Shown here: in pieces, positions 1 to 8,057 of the stretch
How the letters are laid out: every line of letters begins with the position of its first letter
Position numbering within the stretch: the stretch's first letter is position 1
DNA from: Lacimicrobium alkaliphilum
Lineage (GTDB): Bacteria; Pseudomonadota; Gammaproteobacteria; Enterobacterales; Alteromonadaceae
Length of the DNA stretch: 48,873 nt
Direction of reading: 5' to 3'
NCBI RefSeq assembly: GCF_002591895.1
Contig: NZ_NISX01000026.1
Location: forward strand, 1 to 48,873
Made by a program: the position numbers and the translations under genes
Notes under the pieces: generated by a model
What the model was told of the DNA's origin: nothing
Databases searched by the model: none
What the model saw: the letters and a program-made list of their open reading frames with translations, nothing else

Positions 1-519
1 TGACTCTTAGGTGAGAAAATATCTGGCATACTGACTTTGAAATCAGATAACAGTGAATCAAAACTAACTGAATGACCTAAGGCATCAGCTTCAAATTTTG
101 AGTTTTCTAACTCTTCAATTAACAACCCTATATTGGTAGCGTATATCGATATATCAATAGTGGAGTAATACCACTCCAATGCAGCAGAGTAGCCCACAAA
201 AGAAGCCAGTATATTTGCTACGTCTTCTCTCCCCTTCAAGAAGCCACAATGTTGCTTTCTTCTTAAGGAATTGAACTTTAAAGTTGTCGAAGTTCATTCG
301 GAAATTTTCTGGTAGTTCGCAAAATGTATTACTAGTTGAAGGTTTTTCAACCGGATGGAGGCTGGTTACAGGCTGTTCACGAGTAGCGTTAATAGTGGCT
401 GTGATATTACTCTTTGTATCAGCCGCTTTGGTAAAATTTACTGGTGCTTCGTAGTATTTTAAGAATACTAAGAGTATTAATCCTAACGTGAAAATCAGTC
501 CATAAATTGCCCGTTTCAA
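1..519 (-). pseudogene. Frameshifted membrane-anchored protein of unknown function, cut by the window edge
   Basis: A TTG start at 519, preceded by AAGGAGC at a good distance, opens a frame with one N-terminal hydrophobic helix (about residues 5-21) and a polar Thr/Ser-rich linker. This frame stops at 154 after an unnatural Cys-rich tail. In another frame of the same strand the sequence stays open from about 293 to position 1. It reads like ordinary protein there (FLKGREDVANILASF near the beginning, then a Tyr/Ile/Glu-rich stretch). I infer one gene with a frameshift somewhere between about 154 and 293, continuing beyond the window. No family is recognised. A base-call error is possible; so is a real null allele. 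The DNA is AT-rich compared with the glmU side. Confidence 0.45.
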
Positions 520-688
520 AGCAACGCTCCTTCCGCCAATCTAAACTTGCTGTTAAATAGAGAGCTTCTGATAAACTTAAATCAGCTTTCAATGCTAGTG
601 CTTTTGCGCTCCTGTTAACTATCTCTGGTGTCAATAATGAAAGCCCGTTGGCGTTAAGGTTAATGTTGACAGCCTTCTGCAACTGCAA
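419..688 (-). CDS. Small hypothetical protein, 89 aa
   Basis: An 89-codon frame begins with TTG at 688 and overlaps the start of the next minus-strand gene (TTG at 519) by about 100 bases. Its first ~57 residues look like genuine protein (alternating Leu/Ala/Ser, predicted helical), whereas the last 30 lie in the overlap and read less convincingly. It could be a short translationally coupled gene upstream of the membrane protein, or chance. There is no good ribosome binding site before the TTG and no family I recognise. Confidence 0.25.
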   Translation of the reverse strand: MQLQKAVNINLNANGLSLLTPEIVNRSAKALALKADLSLSEALYLTASLDWRKERCFETGNLWTDFHVRINTLSILKILRSTSKFYQSG

Positions 689-1093
689 TTTTACTGAGAT
701 GATAATTTGCAGATTACATATGCTTTCATAAATATCATCATTACATTACTGTAAGAATGTATCCAGTTCAATGATTACGTATGGTTACGAAGTCGTTTCA
801 TATGTACTTCGAAGTATTGCTGATATAAGTGTTTCCTGAATCTAGCGAAAGGGCATTGCTTGGAGAAAAAATTGATTAAGAAATACCATTGCAGCTGCGG
901 GTGCTGGTCAGTCTCGGGATAAGAGTGTCTTAGAATTCTAATGTGAGATCGCCAGCCGTCGATTCTGAACAGGGTCTAATATGGTCAATTCAACATTCCT
1001 CTGCGCCTTTGCGAGAACGGGTTTCTCTGACAATTATTCTGACGCAGAAGCTATCCGAAGCAGTCCAATAAACTTGGCTCTACAAACAACGGG

Positions 1094-1188
1094 CTTGCGT
1101 AGCCTGCAAGGATTGCAGCGGACGCGTCCAGCACCTTTGACTCCTCTCGGTGAGGAAACAAAACAACGATAAATTCAAAGGTTGCTGG
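1094..1188. repeat. Cluster of inverted repeats upstream of the glmU terminator
   Basis: CTTGC (1094-1098) pairs with GCAAG (1106-1110). Then CCAGCACCTTTGA (1128-1140) pairs with TCAAAGGTTGCTGG (1175-1188) apart from one bulged base, and CCTC-TCGG-TGAGG nests inside near 1143-1155. Together with the terminator-like hairpin at 1217-1247 this could be the fold of a small plus-strand RNA. It could equally be a degenerate palindromic intergenic repeat. No promoter was identified with confidence. Confidence 0.4.
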
Positions 1189-1216
1189 ATTGCGGGAAGG
1201 GAGAGGTCACAGGATT

Positions 1217-1247
1217 AACCCGGATTTCGCTTTGCTATATCCGGGTT
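1217..1247. terminator. Terminator-like or REP-like hairpin after glmU
   Basis: AACCCGGAT and ATCCGGGTT form a perfect 9-bp stem with a 13-base loop. On the plus strand it is followed by TTTTC. It lies about 40 bases past the glmU stop, so it can end glmU transcription from the minus strand. The CCCGGAT...ATCCGGG pattern also resembles repeated extragenic palindromes. Confidence 0.65.
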
Positions 1248-1285
1248 TTCTGATGGCTGACCACTGATAACTGTAAACTTTAGCG

Positions 1286-2644
1286 CTATTTCTTCACCGG
1301 TCGCTGCCAGCCCTGGATATTGCGCTGTTTGCCACGGGCAACAGCCAGTTCTTCGTCGGCCACCTCGCGGGTAATGGTTGAACCGGCGCCGATGGTGGCA
1401 TTTTTGCCGATTACCGCCGGGGCAACCAAAGAGGAATTAGAGCCGATAAAGGCTCCGTCTCTGATAATGGTTTTAAACTTGTTGACGCCGTCATAGTTAC
1501 AGGTGATGGTTCCGGCACCAATATTGACGCCCTCGCCTACTTCACTGTCACCGAGGTAGGTAAGATGATTGGCCTTCGAACCCTTACCCAGTACGGATTT
1601 TTTCATTTCTACAAAGTTACCTACTTTGGCCTTTTCATGTAACTCGGCACCTGGGCGCAAGCGTGCGTATGGACCAACCTGACAGTAAGTGCCCACTTTT
1701 GCCTGTTCTACAATGCTGTTTGCTTCAATAACGGTATTATCGCCAATTTCGCAATCAATCAGCATGCAGTTGGGGCCGACTATCACGTTGTTACCCAGGC
1801 GCACATTGCCCTGCACAATCACATTGACATCAATTACCACATCTTCGCCGGTATCCAGGTTACCGCGCAGATCAAAGCGGGAGGGATCGCGAAGGCTTAC
1901 GCCGTTCATCATCAGCGCTTCTGCCTGTTCAAGCTGGTAGGCCCGCTCAATGGTTGCCAGTTGTTTGCGATTATTGATGCCTTCTACTTCAACCGCGCTG
2001 GAAGGGTGAGCGGCTTTAATGATTTTCCCTTCATCTGCGGCCATGGCAATTACATCGGTAAGGTAGTACTCGCCCTGGGCATTGTCATTACTCAGGTTCG
2101 CCAGCCAGCGTTTAAGGTCTTTACCGCCCATGATCATCATGCCGGTATTGATTTCTTTGATCTGGCGCTGTTCTTCGGTGGCGTCTTTGTGTTCGACGAT
2201 GGCTTTGACCTGATCACCCTCGCGTACTATCCGGCCCATTCCTGTGGGATCATCCAGCTCTACGGTCAGTAAGGCCAGATCGGCCTGCTGTTTTATTTTA
2301 AGCAGTTGCTGCAGGGTATCGGACTTAATCAGTGGTGCATCGCCGACCAGGATCAATACATCTTCATTGTCCTGGATATGCTCTGCCGCCTGCTGCACGG
2401 CGTGGCCGGTGCCCAGTTGTTCCGCCTGTAAGCACCAGTTCAGCGTATTATGGCTCAGAGCCTGTTGTAGTTGCTCACCGCCATGGCCAAATACCAGGTG
2501 AATACTGTCACTGCCAAGAGCGGTTACCGTATCAATAATATGCTGTACCATGGGTCTGTCACCAATGGGGTGCAAGACCTTGGGAAGCGAGGATTTCATA
2601 CGGGTTCCTTTACCCGCGGCAAGAATGACAACAGAAAAAGCCAT
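1286..2644 (-). CDS. glmU: Bifunctional GlmU: GlcNAc-1-P uridyltransferase / GlcN-1-P acetyltransferase
   Basis: Makes UDP-GlcNAc for peptidoglycan and LPS: the C-terminal domain acetylates GlcN-1-P with acetyl-CoA and the N-terminal domain transfers UMP from UTP. At 452 aa it has the normal family length. The nucleotide-binding signature LAAGKGTRM is at residues 8-16, followed by a Rossmann-type pyrophosphorylase domain to about residue 230. A left-handed beta-helix of hexapeptide repeats runs to the end, with the conserved acetyltransferase segment NYDGVNKF. The start is ATG at 2644. glmS, often next to glmU, is not downstream; a hairpin and AT-rich DNA follow instead. The cytoplasmic trimer assignment comes from family knowledge. 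Confidence 0.98.
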   Translation of the reverse strand: MAFSVVILAAGKGTRMKSSLPKVLHPIGDRPMVQHIIDTVTALGSDSIHLVFGHGGEQLQQALSHNTLNWCLQAEQLGTGHAVQQAAEHIQDNEDVLILVGDAPLIKSDTLQQLLKIKQQADLALLTVELDDPTGMGRIVREGDQVKAIVEHKDATEEQRQIKEINTGMMIMGGKDLKRWLANLSNDNAQGEYYLTDVIAMAADEGKIIKAAHPSSAVEVEGINNRKQLATIERAYQLEQAEALMMNGVSLRDPSRFDLRGNLDTGEDVVIDVNVIVQGNVRLGNNVIVGPNCMLIDCEIGDNTVIEANSIVEQAKVGTYCQVGPYARLRPGAELHEKAKVGNFVEMKKSVLGKGSKANHLTYLGDSEVGEGVNIGAGTITCNYDGVNKFKTIIRDGAFIGSNSSLVAPAVIGKNATIGAGSTITREVADEELAVARGKQRNIQGWQRPVKK

Positions 2645-2791
2645 GTTAAGTCCTTGTTTTTATGTCGAGACTGCTATTCTAACTAAGGGAGCGGTGAGAT
2701 AGTACCTCGGCGATAAATTAATGGCGGGGATCTGCTAAAGAAAGCTTAGCGGTGGCCGATTACCTGCAGTTAAATAATTGGAGTCGGGCCA

Positions 2792-4207
2792 TTGCGGAAA
2801 TTCGGGTCTTTACAATTCGCTTTGTTGGTTGGTTTTGTATTGGTCGTGATCGTTATCAGTACCCTCTCCTATTTTACCATCAGCAATATTGTCGGCGATC
2901 AGAGCCGACAGCAATTGCAGGCCACCTCCACGGTTTTTTCCCTGGTTGAAGAAGAACTGATTAAGCCCATGCATATTGCCCAGACACTGGCCCGGGCAGA
3001 TATCTTCAAACCTTATATGAATGCAGAACCAGAGCAGATCCGTACGTTCTTACAGGATATGCAGAGTCGCTTTGAACTGATGTTCTTTATCGCCAGTGAG
3101 CCGCAGCAAATGCAATATTATTCCGACGGCGATGAACTGGCTCTGAGTGAAGAAGAGACCCCCTGGTATTTCCGGCTCAAGGAACGACAGGAGGATTTCT
3201 ATGCCGGGCTGGGACATGAGCAGGATTTGCGCTTGTATATGGATATTATGCAGCGTGATATGAACGGAGATTTGCTCGGTTTCGTTGGTATTGGCATGCC
3301 CTTGTCGGACTTTGTGGACACCTTCAGCCATTACAATCAAGAACTGGGCTATGATTTTGTTTTTGTGAATAGCGATGACGAGATCGTGCTGACCTCCTTT
3401 GCTGATCTGCAACCAAGGGGCGATGAGCGCACCAGATTACAGAACTTATCCTGGTATTCTGACTGGTACAAAGGCCCCAGTCTGGCTGGCAATCAGACGA
3501 ATCTGGTTGAATTAAATGAGCAGGATGTGCTGATCACCGAAGTGCCTCTGGATGTGCTGAAGTGGCGATTCTTTATTATCAGCCCCCTGGAAGCACAGCA
3601 ACAGGCCATGAGCCGCACTTTCCTGGTCAATCTGGTGATTATGACGGCCGCGCTGCTCACATTGCTCTGGTTGCTGAGTCGGGTCATTCGCCGCATTCAG
3701 CAGAGTGTCAGCAGTAAAATCTACACCGATCGTCTTACCGGACTGTTTAACCGCCTGTACATAGAACAAGCCTTCGAGGAGATACAACAGGAAGGCAAAT
3801 CGATGAGCCTGATTATGGCTGATATCGACCATTTTAAAGAGGTGAACGATACCCATGGGCACAATGTCGGAGACCAGGTGATTGCCAGTATTGCCGATAT
3901 TCTGGGTGATTGTCTGCGCAAGGGCGATTATCTGGGGCGCTGGGGCGGAGAGGAGTTTATTGTACTGTTGCCCAATTCAGATTTACTCAGCGCTGAACAG
4001 GTAGCCGAGAGAATGCGTCAGTCTGTTGCCTTTCAGCCTGTTGCAGAGGGTGACATGGTTCTGGATATTACCATGAGCTTTGGTGTGACCCAGGCTGACC
4101 GCTATGGCGCGCTGGTGGATTTGATTCACAGTGCCGACAAAGCGCTTTACCAGGCCAAAAATGAAGGCCGTAATAGGGTGGTTTCCAGAGCTTTTAATCA
4201 GGATTAA
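2792..4207 (+). CDS. Membrane diguanylate cyclase with periplasmic sensor domain
   Basis: Predicted to make c-di-GMP from two GTP. Helix one (about 8-30) and helix two (about 278-297) bracket a ~245-residue periplasmic region that looks like a Cache-type sensor. A GGDEF domain follows. The active site is GGEEF at 385-389 and the product-inhibition I-site RxxD (RKGD) is intact at 376-379, five residues before it, so activity with feedback control is expected. The start is TTG at 2792 with GGAG about 10 bases upstream; no ATG in frame fits as well. Its stop overlaps the stop of convergent ogt by three bases, so no terminator separates them. The ligand is unknown. Confidence 0.92.
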   Translation: MRKFGSLQFALLVGFVLVVIVISTLSYFTISNIVGDQSRQQLQATSTVFSLVEEELIKPMHIAQTLARADIFKPYMNAEPEQIRTFLQDMQSRFELMFFIASEPQQMQYYSDGDELALSEEETPWYFRLKERQEDFYAGLGHEQDLRLYMDIMQRDMNGDLLGFVGIGMPLSDFVDTFSHYNQELGYDFVFVNSDDEIVLTSFADLQPRGDERTRLQNLSWYSDWYKGPSLAGNQTNLVELNEQDVLITEVPLDVLKWRFFIISPLEAQQQAMSRTFLVNLVIMTAALLTLLWLLSRVIRRIQQSVSSKIYTDRLTGLFNRLYIEQAFEEIQQEGKSMSLIMADIDHFKEVNDTHGHNVGDQVIASIADILGDCLRKGDYLGRWGGEEFIVLLPNSDLLSAEQVAERMRQSVAFQPVAEGDMVLDITMSFGVTQADRYGALVDLIHSADKALYQAKNEGRNRVVSRAFNQD

Positions 4208-4653
4208 CCCTGTTCCAGCGCTAACAACCAGGCTTTACGCTCTAATCCTCCCGCATAGCCGGTTAATTTGCCGTCTTTGCCAATTATTCTGTGGCAGGGC
4301 ACAACAATAGCCAGTGGGTTTCGGCCGTTAGCCGCGCCCACCGCACGAACCGCTTTGGGCTTGCCAATGGATTCTGCAATCTGCCCGTAGCTGGCGGTTT
4401 GTGCATAGGGTATCCGCGCCAGTGCCTGCCACACCTGATGCTGAAACTCTGTGCCTGTCGCCGCCAGTGGCAGACTGAATGCCTGGCGCTGGCCGGCAAA
4501 ATATTGCTGCAACTGTTCACGGGCCTGCACCAGCAGCGGATGCTGTATTGCAGGAGCATCCTGGCGGTCAACAAATGCTATATGGCTAATGGCGTTGTCG
4601 ATTGCTCTGATTGCTAACAATCCTATCGGGGTTCGCATAAATGTACTGTTCAT
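4204..4653 (-). CDS. ogt: Methylated-DNA--protein-cysteine methyltransferase (Ogt type)
   Basis: Suicidal repair of O6-alkylguanine: the alkyl group moves to the cysteine of the PCHRI motif (in VVPCHRIIG), which is present. The protein is about 149 aa, short like single-domain Ogt, with the DNA-binding segment (ASYGQIAESIG) and the C-terminal GYAGGLERK. I start at ATG 4653 rather than the GTG at 4665 because GGAG lies six bases before it and the ATG overlaps the upstream stop (TGATG). That implies translational coupling to the Ada-AlkA fusion. The pair therefore splits the E. coli Ada functions over two proteins. Confidence 0.93.
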   Translation of the reverse strand: MNSTFMRTPIGLLAIRAIDNAISHIAFVDRQDAPAIQHPLLVQAREQLQQYFAGQRQAFSLPLAATGTEFQHQVWQALARIPYAQTASYGQIAESIGKPKAVRAVGAANGRNPLAIVVPCHRIIGKDGKLTGYAGGLERKAWLLALEQG

Positions 4654-5987
4654 CACATGCTCCACAGTTGCAGGGTAAGATAGCTGCGCCAGGGCGCAGC
4701 CTGGTCAGGTTGCAGCGCATAATTGGCAATTTGTTTTTTAATAACCAGATCGGAATCCAGCCAGATATCCGGCTGTGAATAACCGCGCAGTTTTATATAA
4801 CTGACTGTCCAGGGGCCGATGCCTTTTATATTGAGCAGTGCATCCGGGTCATGCTCCCGGTGCTGTAAACAATAATGGGCAAAACGCCTGAGGGTCTCCC
4901 GACGCGAGGATGGCATCCCTAAGCTGCTTAAATCGGCGTCTGCTATCGCTTCCGGTAACGGGAATAGCCGGCCTCTGTCGACAGGCTGACCACAAATATC
5001 TGTCAGCCGGGTGAGCAAACCAATGGCGGCTTTAACACTCACCTGTTGACCGAGTATCGCCCGGCAACCTGCTTCGAAGGGGGCCCACACCCCGGGTAAA
5101 CGCAGACCCGGCACCAGCAAGGGTTGCGCAATGCCTGAATTAGTCAGGGCAGTGCCGATTACCGGCATATCCGCATCCAGATCCAGTATTCGTCTTATCT
5201 GGTCTGTCACAGACTTAAGGTTATCCAGTGGCTGCATCTCCAGCTTCACCACGAAACAGTCGTTAGTCTCATCAAAACGGGCATGAAACCAGCCTTGTCG
5301 CCCATCCAGTCTGAAGGTTCTGGCATAGCTGTCTTGTTCCACCCACTCCATCTGCGGTACCGCCCTTAAAGCCAGAAAGTCCCGTACCTGAGGCCAGTTA
5401 TAGGGCGGCCTGAAGGATAATTTCAGTTCCAGTGGCCGGGTATATTCCTGCTTGCCACGTATTTGCCTGGGTGTCAGCTGCAAATGCTGGCGCACATTGT
5501 CCTGCAAGCGGCGGGCAGACTGAAAACCCGCGGCCTGAGCTACCTGTTCAATGCTGAGGCTGGTCTGATGTAACAGCTGTTTGGCAAATAACAATTGCTG
5601 GTATAACTGGTAGCGTTTCGGTGAAAGACCGAGATGCTGCTGAAACAATCCACGCAGATAGCGATCACTGATGCCAAGTTTTTCGGCAATCTGTTGCAGA
5701 CTCAGATCGGGAAACGCATTCAGCAGAGACAATGCCCGCTCAACGGTGGTATCGACCCCTTTCCATGCACAGGAGCCGGGTGCCGAGTCTGGTCTGCAAC
5801 GCAGACACGGCCTGAAGCCATCTCCCATCGCCTGTTCCGCTAGCCGGTAATAAGTAACATTCTGCTCTTTAGGCAATACCGCAGGGCACACCGGCCGACA
5901 GAAAATACCGGTACTTTTAACCGCAACGAAGAAGACACCGTCAAAGCGTTTGTCCCGGGTGATCCTTGCCTGTTGAAATGCGTGCAT
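4653..5987 (-). CDS. Ada-type regulator fused to AlkA DNA-3-methyladenine glycosylase II
   Basis: Three parts in order. First is an Ada N-terminal zinc domain with four cysteines (FCRPVC and PCLRC) that in Ada accepts methyl groups from phosphotriesters. Second is an AraC-type double helix-turn-helix (about 85-180). Third is an AlkA glycosylase with the helix-hairpin-helix IKGIGPWT and the catalytic-aspartate segment WLDSDLVIKK, which removes 3-methyladenine and related bases. Ada's own C-terminal methyltransferase domain is missing, and Ogt encoded right behind supplies it. The start is uncertain: ATG 5987, or TTG 6002 five codons earlier; neither has a strong ribosome site. By analogy with Ada it probably activates its own operon after methylation, but no Ada box was recognised upstream. 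Confidence 0.93.
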   Translation of the reverse strand: MHAFQQARITRDKRFDGVFFVAVKSTGIFCRPVCPAVLPKEQNVTYYRLAEQAMGDGFRPCLRCRPDSAPGSCAWKGVDTTVERALSLLNAFPDLSLQQIAEKLGISDRYLRGLFQQHLGLSPKRYQLYQQLLFAKQLLHQTSLSIEQVAQAAGFQSARRLQDNVRQHLQLTPRQIRGKQEYTRPLELKLSFRPPYNWPQVRDFLALRAVPQMEWVEQDSYARTFRLDGRQGWFHARFDETNDCFVVKLEMQPLDNLKSVTDQIRRILDLDADMPVIGTALTNSGIAQPLLVPGLRLPGVWAPFEAGCRAILGQQVSVKAAIGLLTRLTDICGQPVDRGRLFPLPEAIADADLSSLGMPSSRRETLRRFAHYCLQHREHDPDALLNIKGIGPWTVSYIKLRGYSQPDIWLDSDLVIKKQIANYALQPDQAAPWRSYLTLQLWSM

Positions 5988-6275
5988 AGAGATGGCTATC
6001 AAGTGACAGATGACACTGATTCTAATGCTTCTGCAGAAAAAAATGCGATGAAAACGGAAGTGAACAGATCAAAAGGTGTATCTCGTTCCGGAGGTATTCA
6101 CCGGTAAAGCAAGAAACGCAGACATTAGCGTCGTGAAAGTTAATCTTGCCCTGGTGACAATGATACAATACCGATAGAGGAAAAAATGAGGCAGGACAAA
6201 AACAGACAGAACCTGTTGCCGGTTCTGCTGTCTGTTCAGCATACCGCTTTTTAACGACAAGATTAAAAAAACAAC

Positions 6276-7439
6276 ATGCGCTATTGGAGTTTCGCGGGGG
6301 TATTGTGGTTGTTCAGCCTGGCCGTGCCCGCGCAGGACAATTGGGTCGGTCAGTTTGCCGAAGAAGTGAAGCAGGAAGTGCGTCAGCGCAATATTCCCGG
6401 CTATGCGTTTGCGGTGGTGTCAGAGCAGCTGCCACAGCAGATTTTCACTTACGGCCACAATACTTATGGTGGTCAGCCAGTCAACGAAGATACCCTGTTC
6501 AGGCTGGCGTCGGTGTCCAAAACCTTTACCTCGGTATTGACCACTAAGCTGGTTGAGCAAGGCAAATTGCAATGGAGCCTGCCCGTGTCGAAACTGGCTC
6601 CGGACTATCCTTTTCTGCCGGAACTGGCCAACAACCTCACTCTGAACCATATTATCAGCCAGTCCAGCGGCTATATGCCAAATGCTTATGATAATCTGAT
6701 CGAAGCAAACTACTCAGTCAAACGGGTATTAAATGAACTGGCCGGGTTGCAGCCCATCTGCAAGCCGGGGCAGTGTTATACCTATCAGAATGCGCTGTTT
6801 GGGGTAATCTCTGAGAGTCTGAGTCAGGGCGCACAACAGAATTACGGTCAGTTGCTGACACAGCATTTGCTGTTGCCACTGAATATGAAGCGCACCAGTA
6901 TAGGTCGTCAATCGCTGATCTCGGATGACAACTGGGCTCAGCCCCATGTGTTAATCGGCCGTGGAAAATGGCGAAAAGTCAAAGTGCGGGAAGACTATTA
7001 CCGTTTTGCTCCTGCCGCCGGTATTAATACCAGCATCAAAGATATGACGCAGTGGTTACGGCTGATGCTGGGTGATTACCCGCATATTCTGTCTGACTAT
7101 GCCATTGAAGAGTTGATAACTCCCAGGGTGCGTACCAGCAGGGAGCTTTATCGCAGGCACTGGCGCGAACACCTTAAAGACGCACACTATGGATTGGGGT
7201 GGCGCATCTATGACTTTGACGGACAGCGTCTGGCCCATCATGGCGGTTGGGTAAAAGGCTACCGGGCGGATATCAGTTTTTCTCCCGAGCATGGCGTTGG
7301 CCTGATATTGCTGATGAATGCTGAGTCCAACCTGGTTAATGAAATCATCGTAAATTTCTGGCAACAACATTTTGAACTGGCAAAAATTCGCGGCCAGAGC
7401 AGACCGGTTATTTCCGCCAGTGCCGGTGCTGATCAGTAA
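6276..7439 (+). CDS. Secreted serine hydrolase, beta-lactamase/penicillin-binding family (class C-like)
   Basis: 387 aa with a Sec signal peptide (cleavage near the AQD around residue 20). The three active-site elements of the family are present: SxxK at 79-82 (SVSK), YxN at 170-172 (YQN) and a C-terminal HxG in HHGGWVKG. The HxG box replaces the KTG of true AmpC enzymes, so an esterase or D-aminopeptidase-like role in the periplasm is as likely as beta-lactam hydrolysis. It stands alone; the 273 bases upstream hold no gene. No substrate can be deduced from sequence. Confidence 0.9.
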   Translation: MRYWSFAGVLWLFSLAVPAQDNWVGQFAEEVKQEVRQRNIPGYAFAVVSEQLPQQIFTYGHNTYGGQPVNEDTLFRLASVSKTFTSVLTTKLVEQGKLQWSLPVSKLAPDYPFLPELANNLTLNHIISQSSGYMPNAYDNLIEANYSVKRVLNELAGLQPICKPGQCYTYQNALFGVISESLSQGAQQNYGQLLTQHLLLPLNMKRTSIGRQSLISDDNWAQPHVLIGRGKWRKVKVREDYYRFAPAAGINTSIKDMTQWLRLMLGDYPHILSDYAIEELITPRVRTSRELYRRHWREHLKDAHYGLGWRIYDFDGQRLAHHGGWVKGYRADISFSPEHGVGLILLMNAESNLVNEIIVNFWQQHFELAKIRGQSRPVISASAGADQ

Positions 7440-7478
7440 TCCTGATTTATCTGAAGATTCTCACAAAAGGGGAGACAC

Positions 7479-8042
7479 ATGAGCAGACATTTTGAACAGG
7501 CAGAGGGCCTTAATGAGCAACGTGATCCAGCTACTGATGGCTTTGTCTTTAATCAGACCATGTTGAGAATCAAGTCACCGAAACGAACCCTGGATTTTTA
7601 CACCCGGGTCATGGGCATGACGCTGGTTCGCAAGCTCGACTTTGCAGAAATGCAGTTCTCACTGTACTTTCTTGCCGCCATCGATAGTGATGAGCTGGAG
7701 CGTTGGGATAAAAACAGCAACGATACCCGCACAGTTCAAACCTTTTCCCGTCCGGCGATGCTGGAACTGACCCATAACTGGGGGGATGAGGAAGATGAGC
7801 AATTGCAATATCACAATGGTAATGATGAGCCTAAAGGGTTCGGCCATATCGGTTTTGCGGTGCCGGATCTGGATGCCGCCTGCACACGCTTTGAAGCACT
7901 GGATGTGCCTTTTGTAAAACGCCCTATGGATGGCAAGATCAAAGAAATCGCCTTTATTCAGGATCCTGACGGTTACTGGATAGAGATTTTTCAGCCCGGG
8001 CGACTGCCCGGCGCCCTGGCAGATCACCTGATACAAAAGTAG
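7479..8042 (+). CDS. gloA: Lactoylglutathione lyase (glyoxalase I)
   Basis: Converts the hemithioacetal of methylglyoxal and glutathione to S-lactoylglutathione in the cytoplasm. The 187-aa length and two vicinal-oxygen-chelate modules match the longer glyoxalase I form known from pseudomonads and eukaryotes (which tends to use zinc) rather than the 135-aa E. coli form. Conserved segments seen are [10 protein letters not shown] with a metal-ligand Gln, MLELTHNWG with a Glu, GFGHIGFAV with a His and [10 protein letters not shown] with the catalytic Glu. GGGGAGA lies before the ATG. It sits 40 bases after the serine hydrolase, possibly cotranscribed. Confidence 0.95.
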   Translation: MSRHFEQAEGLNEQRDPATDGFVFNQTMLRIKSPKRTLDFYTRVMGMTLVRKLDFAEMQFSLYFLAAIDSDELERWDKNSNDTRTVQTFSRPAMLELTHNWGDEEDEQLQYHNGNDEPKGFGHIGFAVPDLDAACTRFEALDVPFVKRPMDGKIKEIAFIQDPDGYWIEIFQPGRLPGALADHLIQK

Positions 8043-8057
8043 GGTCAGAGTAAACTT

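Larger units (their letters stand above)
689..1285. other. Intergenic stretch between the AT-rich edge and glmU
   Basis: About 600 bases with no convincing gene. A 63-codon plus-strand frame at 981-1172 has no homology I recognise and is rich in Thr/Arg/Leu, so I do not call it. The right part contains a series of inverted repeats (1094-1188) and a strong hairpin at 1217-1247, listed separately. Confidence 0.5.

Noticed and set aside
981-1172. 63-codon frame on the plus strand
   Set aside because: Biased composition, no homology, no ribosome site, lies across inverted repeats.
1689-2686. Several plus-strand frames inside glmU
   Set aside because: Shadows of glmU on the opposite strand; composition typical of antisense frames.
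6069-6260. Minus-strand frame upstream of the serine hydrolase
   Set aside because: Low-complexity, no start signals; kept as intergenic.
6276-7439. AmpC beta-lactamase
   Set aside because: Only the general serine-hydrolase motifs are present; the KTG box is replaced by HxG.
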